A program made the position numbers and the translations under genes. From a bacterium (GTDB lineage: Bacteria > Zixibacteria > MSB-5A5 > GN15 > FEB-12), in assembly GCA_030612965.1 (NCBI GenBank), contig JAUWMW010000078.1, forward strand, positions 1-8,949: a DNA stretch of 8,949 nt, given 5' to 3'. The notes beneath the pieces were generated by a model. That model was not told the DNA's origin. It searched no databases and saw only the letters and a list, made by a program, of their open reading frames with translations. The first letter of the stretch is position 1. Each line of letters opens with the position of its first letter. Below, one piece after another: positions 1-5,213 of this stretch.

Positions 1-1514
1 TCTCGCGAATGAGTATGACGTTCATCCACCGGCAGCGACTGGGTCAAGCCCAGCGCCAAACCGCGCGGAATGATCGTAACCTTGTGAATCGGATCCGCAC
101 CGGGCAGAAGCTTGGCCACCAGGGTGTGCCCGGCTTCGTGGTAGGCGATGATCTTTTTTTCCTCATCGGCAATAACCAGCGACCTGCGCGCCGAACCCAT
201 CATCACCTTATCCTTGGCCTCCTCAAACTCGTCCATGGCCACCTCGTCTTTGTCGCGACGGGCGGCCAACAGAGCGGCCTCATTGATCATATTGGCCAGG
301 TCGGCGCCGGACATGCCGGGCGTGCCACGGGCCAGGACGCTCATATCCACGTCGTCGCCCAGCTTGACCTTGCGACAGTGAACTTTGATGATACCCTCGC
401 GTCCCTTGACGTCCGGAATATGCACCACGATCTGTCGGTCGAAGCGTCCGGGGCGCAGCAGGGCCGGATCGAGCACGTCGGGGCGGTTAGTGGCGGCGAC
501 CAGGATGACGCCTTCGTTGGATTCGAAACCGTCCATCTCAACCAGCAACTGGTTGAGCGTTTGTTCACGTTCATCATGACCGCCACCCAGCCCGGCGCCG
601 CGGTGACGTCCGACGGCGTCAATTTCGTCGATGAAGATTATGCAGGGAGCGTTCTTCTTGCCTTGTTCGAATAGGTCACGCACCCGGCTCGCGCCCACCC
701 CAACAAACATCTCCACGAAGTCCGAACCGGACATGGAGAAAAACGGCACGCCTGCTTCACCGGCCACGGCTCGGGCCAGCAGGGTCTTGCCGGTACCCGG
801 AGGACCCAGCAGCAGGGCACCCTTGGGAATCTTGCCGCCGAGCTTCTGGAACTTGCTGGGGTCTTTGAGAAACTCGATGATTTCCTGCAACTCCTCCTTG
901 GCTTCGTCGGTGCCGGCGACGTCACCAAATGTAACGCGCGGGCGTTCGTCGGTCAGCAGCTTGGCTTTGCTCTTGCCGAAAGAGAACAGACCCTTGGGTC
1001 CGCCGCCGCCCTGCATTTGGCGAATGAAGAACAACCAAATGAGAATCAGTATGATCCACGGCGCTCCCGCCAGCAGGTAAGAGAAAACATCAGGCCCTTT
1101 GGTCTTGGCGACGATCTTCGTTCCCGCCTGCTCCAGCCGGTTTATCAACTCGTAGTTGATATCCGGGAAGGGAATCATGGTCTTGAACTTGGTGAAAGAC
1201 TGGGTGGAATTGCCGGAGGCGAATACCCTGGGCTCTTTCAGGCGACCTTCCACCTCTCGGTCGGTGAAGGAAGCTTCGAGGATGTTGCCGTTGTCGATTT
1301 CGTAGATGAATTCTGTATACGTTATTTCAGCTGTGTCCCGGCTGAAACTGGAGAGATAGCTGAAGGCAGCCAGTGCGATCAGAATCAGAGCGAGCCAGAA
1401 GATCAGGGGGCGACCGGCGCCGCGCCAACCAGTCGCTGGGCTATCCTTGTCGGACTTGTCTTTGCCTTTACCAGGCAGGCCAAAACGGCCTTTGGGAGAT
1501 TTTTTGTCGGTCAC
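1..1514 (-). CDS. ftsH: ATP-dependent zinc metalloprotease FtsH (3' end beyond window)
   Basis: FtsH is a hexameric inner-membrane AAA+ protease that unfolds and degrades misfolded membrane proteins and some regulators. 504 codons are visible; the family is usually about 600-650 residues, so the C-terminal end of the protease domain lies off the left edge. In order I see a polar N-terminus, TM1 (about 36-52), a periplasmic domain, TM2 (about 148-165), the AAA+ domain with Walker A GPPGTGKT (237-244), the pore segment FVEMFVGVGA (266-275), Walker B FIDEID (294-299), the second region of homology ending RPGRFDR (354-360), and the zinc site HEAGH (459-463). The start is GTG at 1514: an in-frame TGA is immediately upstream and the first ATG codon comes only after TM1. 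The ribosome site before it is weak. It follows hpt by 92 bp and is probably either co-transcribed with it or driven from that gap. Confidence 0.97.
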   Translation of the reverse strand, partial: MTDKKSPKGRFGLPGKGKDKSDKDSPATGWRGAGRPLIFWLALILIALAAFSYLSSFSRDTAEITYTEFIYEIDNGNILEASFTDREVEGRLKEPRVFASGNSTQSFTKFKTMIPFPDINYELINRLEQAGTKIVAKTKGPDVFSYLLAGAPWIILILIWLFFIRQMQGGGGPKGLFSFGKSKAKLLTDERPRVTFGDVAGTDEAKEELQEIIEFLKDPSKFQKLGGKIPKGALLLGPPGTGKTLLARAVAGEAGVPFFSMSGSDFVEMFVGVGASRVRDLFEQGKKNAPCIIFIDEIDAVGRHRGAGLGGGHDEREQTLNQLLVEMDGFESNEGVILVAATNRPDVLDPALLRPGRFDRQIVVHIPDVKGREGIIKVHCRKVKLGDDVDMSVLARGTPGMSGADLANMINEAALLAARRDKDEVAMDEFEEAKDKVMMGSARRSLVIADEEKKIIAYHEAGHTLVAKLLPGADPIHKVTIIPRGLALGLTQSLPVDERHTHSR

Positions 1515-1550
1515 TCAAGCACCGTCGTTTCGTGATTTTTTCAACCATCC

Positions 1551-1580
1551 GTTATACTCTGGAGAGTTCTGTCTATTCTA
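1551..1580 (-). promoter_or_regulatory. possible weak promoter for ftsH
   Basis: The 92-bp gap between hpt and ftsH is A+T-richer than the genes around it. Read on the minus strand it has a good -10-like TATAAC (1551-1556), preceded at 18 bp by a poor -35-like TAGAAT (1575-1580). A short inverted repeat, ACTCT-CC-AGAGT on the minus strand (1556-1567), touches the -10. The -35 matches only 3 of 6 consensus bases, so this is a guess. ftsH may simply be read through from tilS-hpt. Confidence 0.22.
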
Positions 1581-1606
1581 ATTTTATCGGCTGTGAATCG
1601 AAATAA

Positions 1607-2128
1607 TCAGCGGTCGATCATCTTCCCAATAAACGGCAGGTTCCGATACAGTTGCGTGTTGTCCAGACCATAGCCGATAACGAACTCATTACCGATAGTG
1701 AAACCCTTGTACTTTATTTCCAGCCCCACCCGATGACTGGCCGGCTTATCCAGGAGAGTAACAATCTCGACCGAGGCCGGTTCCTGAGCAGCCAGTTGTT
1801 TGAGAATCATGGAAACCGTCCGGCCGGTGTCGACGACACCCTCAATTATAAGGACATGGCGCGCCTTGAGAGATATCGGCAAGGCGCCGCCAAACAGTAC
1901 GTCGTCGTCCTGGTCACGGCCGTTGCGGTAAGAGGCCGCCGAGACGAATTCAACCTCCACCGGCAGGGAGATACTCCGCATCAGATCGGCCAGGAAAACG
2001 ACACACCCTTTGAGCACTCCCAGGAGTACAGGCGTCTGTCGGGCATAGTCGATGGTGATCTGTTCACCAAGCTCGGTGATGCGCCGGGCCAACTTCTGCT
2101 GATTCAAAAGTAATTCAAACGGCTGCAT
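1607..2128 (-). CDS. hpt: hypoxanthine phosphoribosyltransferase
   Basis: This cytosolic purine-salvage enzyme joins hypoxanthine or guanine to PRPP, giving IMP or GMP. The 173-residue length is typical. Family marks are LKG (39-41, PRPP pyrophosphate loop), the SY pair (66-67) that begins the mobile loop, the PRPP-binding segment LIIEGVVDTGRT (93-104) with catalytic Asp100, DKP (127-129), FVIGYGLD (149-156) and RNLP (162-165). The second acidic residue usual in the PRPP motif (E-D) is Gly97 here, with Glu96 kept. I chose the ATG at 2128 because AGGAGAG lies just upstream and the protein then begins where the family does; an ORF start at 2188 would add 20 unconserved residues inside tilS. The start overlaps the end of tilS by 14 bp, so the two are probably translationally coupled. 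Confidence 0.95.
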   Translation of the reverse strand: MQPFELLLNQQKLARRITELGEQITIDYARQTPVLLGVLKGCVVFLADLMRSISLPVEVEFVSAASYRNGRDQDDDVLFGGALPISLKARHVLIIEGVVDTGRTVSMILKQLAAQEPASVEIVTLLDKPASHRVGLEIKYKGFTIGNEFVIGYGLDNTQLYRNLPFIGKMIDR

Positions 2129-3512
2129 CTGCTTTTTCTCTCCTACGGACAAATTCAACTTCCAACACCTCTTTCGTTGAACGGCCAACCTTCACCCGGT
2201 CGGCGATTTCGAAACCGACCAGCCAGACAATACCTTTTTTGTCACAGACCAGCGGGATCTCGTCACGATAAACCCGACCGACCTTCCGATCGATAAGATA
2301 ATCAGCGACCTTCCGGCTTCCTCTCATACCCAGAGGCCGAAACCGATCACCCGGACAAACGTTGCGCACTACCAGCGGCAGCGACAGACTGGCCAGGTCC
2401 ATCAGTACCGTTCGCGCTCGGCGCTCGCGCGTGACCTTGACCTCATTCATAGGCCGCTGTCGACAGCGCAACGTCAACCGGGGCCTCTCAAGCCGACAGG
2501 GTTGGCCGGGTGCAAGCCGCTCGCAGTAACTGACTTTCACCTTTCGGTAAACGACCAGCTTGTCATCGACCAGTTCCGCCTGCATGTGTCCCGGCAATGA
2601 GATCGCTTTACCGCCGTCTATAGCCAGGCTATCCAGACGATCAATCACCTCTTTGCCGGGCATCGCGCCAAGGCGCAAACAGTCTGCAATACAATGCCTT
2701 AGCAAGCGACGCCGTAAGCATACATCATACGTACGGAAAATCGTCAAATCAAGTTCATTTTTCCCGCCGACGGTTCTATTTAGCATCTTTTTGATTTTGA
2801 CAGATGTGTATTCCGCGAGAAACGACTCCTCGGCAGCGAGGGTGTCCGCCAGATTCAACAAAGCTGAGTCGACCGCCGGGTTAAGGCGCTTGCGAATGTC
2901 AGGAAGGAGACGGTTGCGGAGGTAGTTGCGTGAGTATTCTTCTGAGGCGTTGGATTCGTCGATGCAGAAGCGCAGCTTCTCCTTTTTCACGTAGTCCAGT
3001 ATCTCCTTCTTAGTACTCTGAAGCAGCGGGCGGATGATGCGTCCGCGCTGGATAGGGATGCCGAGCAGACCGGCGCGTCCGGTGCCACGCAGGATGCGAA
3101 ACAGGATGGTCTCGATGTTGTCATCAGCATGGTGACCCAGAGCGATCTTTGTGCAGCCCATGCTGTCGGCCAACTCATGGTAGATGCAGTAGCGTACATC
3201 TCGGGCGGTTTCCTCGATCCCTCGCTTGGTGCGTCGTGCCACTGAGGGGATATCCGCTCGTTTAATGGACAGCTTCACCGACAGTTTCTTGCATAGATTT
3301 GTGCAGGATCTCTCTTCTTTGGCCGCGGCTTTCGGCCTAAGGCCATGATTGATGTAGACCGCATGCAGTTGAAGCTTCATCAAGCGTCGGAGCTTGCTTA
3401 ACACGTGCAACAGCGCCACCGAATCCGGCCCGCCGGAGAGACCGACGAGGATGGAATCGCCCTGAGTGATCAGGTCGTCTTCAGCAATTGTCTTTTTGAC
3501 TTCGGCCAGCAT
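2115..3512 (-). CDS. tilS: tRNA(Ile)-lysidine synthetase
   Basis: TilS is a cytosolic ATP-dependent ligase that attaches lysine to C34 of the CAU-anticodon tRNA-Ile. This changes both its codon reading (AUA) and its charging, and it is essential in most bacteria. The 465-residue length is normal. The N-terminal PP-loop domain has SGGPDS (26-31), NHGLRP (55-60), GHHADD (126-131) followed by the RILRGTGRAGLLGI stretch (139-152), RPLL (161-164) and an RNYLRNRLLP stretch (195-204). The C-terminal TilS domain is visible as GDRFRPLGMRGSRKVADYLI (about 394-413), with the sequence ending in a basic stretch. The ATG at 3512 has no strong ribosome site upstream. It heads the tilS-hpt-ftsH block, and its upstream side abuts the repeat-filled gap, so its promoter must lie in or across that gap. 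Confidence 0.96.
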   Translation of the reverse strand: MLAEVKKTIAEDDLITQGDSILVGLSGGPDSVALLHVLSKLRRLMKLQLHAVYINHGLRPKAAAKEERSCTNLCKKLSVKLSIKRADIPSVARRTKRGIEETARDVRYCIYHELADSMGCTKIALGHHADDNIETILFRILRGTGRAGLLGIPIQRGRIIRPLLQSTKKEILDYVKKEKLRFCIDESNASEEYSRNYLRNRLLPDIRKRLNPAVDSALLNLADTLAAEESFLAEYTSVKIKKMLNRTVGGKNELDLTIFRTYDVCLRRRLLRHCIADCLRLGAMPGKEVIDRLDSLAIDGGKAISLPGHMQAELVDDKLVVYRKVKVSYCERLAPGQPCRLERPRLTLRCRQRPMNEVKVTRERRARTVLMDLASLSLPLVVRNVCPGDRFRPLGMRGSRKVADYLIDRKVGRVYRDEIPLVCDKKGIVWLVGFEIADRVKVGRSTKEVLEVEFVRRREKADAAV

Positions 3513-3580
3513 GGTACTGGACGCAAGATAGCTGGTACGTTAGAAAGTGCGAGCAAAAACTGAATACGGGTTCGGTCGCG

Positions 3581-3606
3581 TCATGCTTAGCGCAGTCGAA
3601 GTATGA
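3581..3606. repeat. short imperfect inverted repeat, TCATGCTT/AAGTATGA arms
   Basis: The arms TCATGCTT (3581-3588) and AAGTATGA (3599-3606) pair with one G-T mismatch around a 10-base centre, AGCGCAGTCG. The pattern resembles a common dispersed bacterial repeat of the form TCATnCTGAGCGnAGTCGAAGnATGA. I recognise that from memory, and no second copy is present in this window. Confidence 0.5.
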
Positions 3607-3610
3607 TACA

Positions 3611-3698
3611 TGGTACCCCACCCAGAGCGCCGGCGCCGGGCGGGTTTGTTCTCCGCACGGAAGATCCCACCTGTCGCTTCGCTTTAGGTGGGGTACCA
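3611..3698. repeat. element bounded by TGGTACCCCACC inverted repeats (copy 1)
   Basis: Perfect 12-bp terminal inverted repeats, TGGTACCCCACC (3611-3622) and GGTGGGGTACCA (3687-3698), enclose a 64-base centre that includes the palindrome GCGCCGGCGC (3627-3636). The right end, from 3671 to 3697, is identical over 27 bases to 7697-7723, where a shorter, partly decayed version of the same element sits. It codes for nothing recognisable and looks like a small miniature element or dispersed repeat. Confidence 0.75.
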
Positions 3699-3713
3699 GA
3701 GTATTTCGTGGGC

Positions 3714-3733
3714 GGCAGACGTCCTCGTCTGCC
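3714..3733. repeat. hairpin repeat, GGCAGACG/CGTCTGCC arms
   Basis: Perfect 8-bp arms (3714-3721 and 3726-3733) enclose the 4-base loop TCCT. It is closely related to the hairpin at 3765-3784, which lies about 30 bases away in the opposite orientation. The two differ at the loop-closing pair, where the change is compensatory. Confidence 0.75.
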
Positions 3734-3764
3734 CCTTGATTACCCTGGATACGTTCTTCAAACG

Positions 3765-3784
3765 GGCAGACCGGGAGGTCTGCC
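3765..3784. repeat. hairpin repeat, GGCAGACC/GGTCTGCC arms
   Basis: Perfect 8-bp arms (3765-3772 and 3777-3784) enclose the loop GGGA. Read on the minus strand it matches the hairpin at 3714-3733, except that the loop-closing G-C pair becomes C-G and one loop base differs. Confidence 0.75.
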
Positions 3785-3891
3785 GCGCACAATATCATGG
3801 GTTTTTGGAAAGTCCGTTGAGAGCGGATTTGGGGGTGTGTTTTTTCGAGAGCGCGGCAGATGCTTGTGGTGACCGAATCTTCGGATTGTAG

Positions 3892-3914
3892 GTCAGGATC
3901 CTTGTGATCCTGAC
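3892..3914. repeat. hairpin repeat, GTCAGGATC/GATCCTGAC arms
   Basis: Perfect 9-bp arms (3892-3900 and 3906-3914) enclose the 5-base loop CTTGT. Arm length and loop size match the other hairpins in this spacer, but the sequence differs. No U-run follows on either strand, so it is not a standard terminator. Confidence 0.7.
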
Positions 3915-3955
3915 AGTTCGTCGTCAGGTTCCAAGCTTTGCGATTCCGACACAAC

Positions 3956-3978
3956 GTCGAAACCACAGGGGTTTCAAC
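3956..3978. repeat. hairpin repeat, GTCGAAACC family, copy 1
   Basis: The arms GTCGAAACC (3956-3964) and GGTTTCAAC (3970-3978) pair with one mismatch around the loop ACAGG. Arms and loop match the larger hairpin at 7768-7800 (loop GCAGG), so the two are copies of one dispersed family. This copy is the more decayed one. Confidence 0.7.
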
Positions 3979-4012
3979 CTACGATTCTGTCGAAGTCAAA
4001 GTCGACCGACGA

Positions 4013-4033
4013 CGGATGCGGCGGCGGCATCCG
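4013..4033. repeat. G+C-rich stem-loop downstream of the membrane-protein gene
   Basis: The arms CGGATGC (4013-4019) and GCATCCG (4027-4033) enclose GGCGGCG. The stem begins about 30 bases past the stop codon at 4065 as transcribed on the minus strand. No T-run follows on that strand, so it could be a 3'-end stabiliser or another member of the spacer's hairpins rather than an intrinsic terminator. Confidence 0.45.
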
Positions 4034-4064
4034 CTGGGTGGTTTTGAATTGTTCAGTGTTTACA

Positions 4065-4493
4065 CTAAACCTCCCTCTCCCGCCAGGCCAGGATCGAACC
4101 CGGCAGCGTGTGCGCCAAATAGTGCAGCGCGGCAAACACTACGATCAGATTCGGATCATAGTCCTGTGCGGCCAGGGCGATGATTAACAGCAGCGCCAGA
4201 CTCAGCACGGTGAAGATGCCATAAGAGGTCCGTAGTGACTCGTGCGTGATCCCCTGTTGGCGCTCGTCGAGGTTCTCGACCTTGGTATGGGTCAGCCACC
4301 ACAGACGGGTGCGGGCGTGGAGAAAAACGAAAGACAGCACGGTGAGCAGCGTCAGGCAAATCGCCGCGACAGCTATGAAGGTTGACTCACCGTACATCTC
4401 GCCGGTGTAGATGACCGCAATCAGGGCGAACATGACGAAGTAGTTCAGCACGACCAAGGCGCGACGTTTTGATTGGGAGGTTCTGATACTCAT
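4065..4493 (-). CDS. four-helix membrane protein paired with an XRE regulator
   Basis: A 142-residue integral membrane protein of unknown function. Hydrophobic segments lie at about 13-32, 37-59, 92-109 and 113-132. Between the second and third there is a polar loop carrying LDERQQ (75-80). A D-E-R-Q or D-E-R motif in such a loop is familiar from small bacterial membrane proteins encoded beside short helix-turn-helix regulators (DUF2178/DUF3796-like); I suggest this relation but cannot confirm it. The ATG at 4493 lies one base after the TAG of the regulator gene, and the AGGAGAG serving as its ribosome site lies inside the last codons of that gene, so the two are almost certainly one transcript and translationally coupled. 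Such proteins may anchor or sense for the regulator, but no catalytic residues are evident. Confidence 0.85.
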   Translation of the reverse strand: MSIRTSQSKRRALVVLNYFVMFALIAVIYTGEMYGESTFIAVAAICLTLLTVLSFVFLHARTRLWWLTHTKVENLDERQQGITHESLRTSYGIFTVLSLALLLIIALAAQDYDPNLIVVFAALHYLAHTLPGSILAWREREV

Positions 4494-4494
4494 C

Positions 4495-4749
4495 CTAGCT
4501 CTCCTTTCTATGTTTGAGCAGTTCTTGACTCATCGGTTCGAGCGGTTCGCTGGAAAACACTAAATCCACCGGCAGATCAAAACATTCGCAAATCCGAAAG
4601 GCCAGATCCAGACTGGGGTTGTAGTCCTCGCGCTCGAGATAGCCAACCGTCTGGAAATTGACGCCGATCCGGTCGGCCAACTCCTTGCGAGAGATGCCCC
4701 GCTCCTGCCGCAGGACTGAGATCCGATTGTATAGTTTTCTTGCTTTCAT
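4495..4749 (-). CDS. small XRE-family (Cro/C1-type) transcriptional regulator
   Basis: An 84-residue DNA-binding protein, almost entirely one helix-turn-helix domain. The HTH covers about residues 8-60: the scaffold RQERGISRKELADRIGVN is followed by the recognition helix region FQTVGYLERE and then YNPSLDLAFRICECFDLPVD, typical of the short single-domain XRE regulators found beside membrane-protein genes. I prefer the ATG at 4749 over the GTG two codons upstream, because GAGGTGA then sits five to six bases before it as a good ribosome site and contains that GTG. The gene is first in a two-gene operon with the membrane protein. A promoter overlapped by an 18-bp palindrome lies immediately upstream, which suggests autoregulation. 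Targets beyond itself are unknown. Confidence 0.9.
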   Translation of the reverse strand: MKARKLYNRISVLRQERGISRKELADRIGVNFQTVGYLEREDYNPSLDLAFRICECFDLPVDLVFSSEPLEPMSQELLKHRKES

Positions 4750-4775
4750 AATCACCTCTGATTGTCTATACGGTA

Positions 4776-4803
4776 AATATATCGGAATGTTGTAGATTTA
4801 CAA
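4776..4803 (-). promoter_or_regulatory. putative promoter of the regulator/membrane-protein operon
   Basis: On the minus strand, TTGTAA (4798-4803, 4 of 6 to the -35 consensus) is followed after 16 bp by TATATT (4776-4781, 5 of 6 to the -10). Transcription would begin about 15-20 bases before the ribosome site of the regulator at 4751-4759. The surrounding sequence is markedly A+T-rich. The -35 falls inside the palindrome at 4788-4805. Confidence 0.5.
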
Positions 4804-4805
4804 CA
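4788..4805. promoter_or_regulatory. 18-bp palindrome, likely operator of the XRE regulator
   Basis: Perfect 7-bp arms TGTTGTA (4788-4794) and TACAACA (4799-4805) enclose GATT. The size and symmetry suit a dimeric XRE repressor, and the site covers the -35 and upstream spacer of the putative promoter. Binding there would block transcription, which is an inference from position and symmetry. Confidence 0.55.
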
Positions 4806-4973
4806 CTTTTATTGAAAAAATATATGCGATTGCGATTTGGAACCGGTGCGGCTGAGGGCGCGGAGTTCTATTAGACATTGGTCCAGCCCGCTGTCAGAAT
4901 GTTGAAAACGGTATTGGCCAAGAGGCGCTCCGGAAACCGAGGGGAGGGGGCTTGTTGGTAAACCCCGATAGCC

Positions 4974-5076
4974 GTCATTGCGAGGAGTCCGCCGCGGCGG
5001 ACGACGCGGCAATCTCAATTCGTTGGGCGACTACCAGTTTGAGATTGCCCCGCTCCCTCCGGTCGCTCGCAATGAC
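4974..5076. repeat. GTCATTGCGAG inverted-repeat element
   Basis: A 103-bp element with nested symmetry. Outer arms GTCATTGCGAG (4974-4984) and CTCGCAATGAC (5066-5076) are perfect over 11 bp. Inner arms GGCAATCTCAA (5008-5018) and TTGAGATTGCC (5039-5049) are also perfect over 11 bp. A perfect 16-bp palindrome with half GTCCGCCG occupies 4987-5002. Repeats of this type are dispersed in many unrelated bacterial genomes. Their translation gives spurious small proteins of the VIASDRRERG kind, as happens here on the minus strand. Its biological role is not established. Confidence 0.8.
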
Positions 5077-5140
5077 AACCAAATGGACTTTATCAACACT
5101 CCCATCTGTCCGAGTCTCAGTGCAACAGTACGTCAAGTGA

Positions 5141-5168
5141 GAAACCCGCCCGAACGTCCGGGCCATCC
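5141..5168. repeat. decayed copy of the CCCGGACG hairpin repeat
   Basis: The 28 bases match 7737-7764 at 25 positions, beginning GAAACCCG and continuing CGAACGTCCGGGCCA. Two of the three differences fall in the left arm and break two stem pairs, so this copy no longer forms the full hairpin seen at 7741-7758. It ends about 45 bases below the stop codon of the DUF4846 gene. Confidence 0.65.
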
Positions 5169-5213
5169 AACCGCAGCCTCCAGGCGGCTTCAGTGATTAG
5201 ACTTGGAGGAGTC

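Larger units (their letters stand above)
3513..4064. other. gene-free, repeat-rich spacer
   Basis: About 550 bases separate tilS from the membrane-protein gene. I find no convincing gene. The open frames here run through palindromes, resemble no family and lack ribosome sites. The stretch is instead occupied by at least six inverted-repeat elements (listed separately), some related to elements at 5141 and 7675-7800. Any promoter for tilS should lie near 3513-3580, but I see no clear -35/-10 pair. Confidence 0.7.
4806..5213. other. gene-free spacer between the regulator operon and the DUF4846 gene
   Basis: About 400 bases without a supportable gene. They contain the GTCATTGCGAG element, a decayed CCCGGACG-type repeat at 5141-5168, and about 165 bases (4806-4973) in which I see nothing apart from an A+T-rich stretch next to the regulator promoter. 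Confidence 0.65.

Noticed and set aside
9..674. Plus-strand open frame of 221 codons opposite ftsH
   Set aside because: The minus strand carries unmistakable FtsH motifs throughout. The plus-strand frame is its shadow in G+C-rich sequence and resembles no family.
1652..2113. Plus-strand open frame opposite hpt
   Set aside because: Antisense shadow of a well-supported Hpt gene, with no ribosome site and no recognisable domain.
2129..2188. 20-residue N-terminal extension of Hpt
   Set aside because: It lies wholly inside the end of tilS, lacks family similarity, and the AGGAGAG ribosome site favours the ATG at 2128.
3481..3966. Minus-strand open frame of 161 codons across the repeat-rich spacer, and plus-strand frames at 3603-3891
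   Set aside because: They are translations of palindromic repeats, lack ribosome sites, and one overlaps the tilS start. I see no protein family in them.
3714..3978. CRISPR array
   Set aside because: The repeats are short self-complementary hairpins of different sequences with irregular spacing. There is no constant direct repeat with unique spacers and no cas gene.
4013..4033. Intrinsic terminator for the membrane-protein gene
   Set aside because: The stem is strong, but no T-run follows on the minus strand. I kept it only as a stem-loop.
4975..5166. Small open frames over the GTCATTGCGAG element on both strands
   Set aside because: These are the familiar spurious products of this repeat (VIASDRRERG-like) and not genes.
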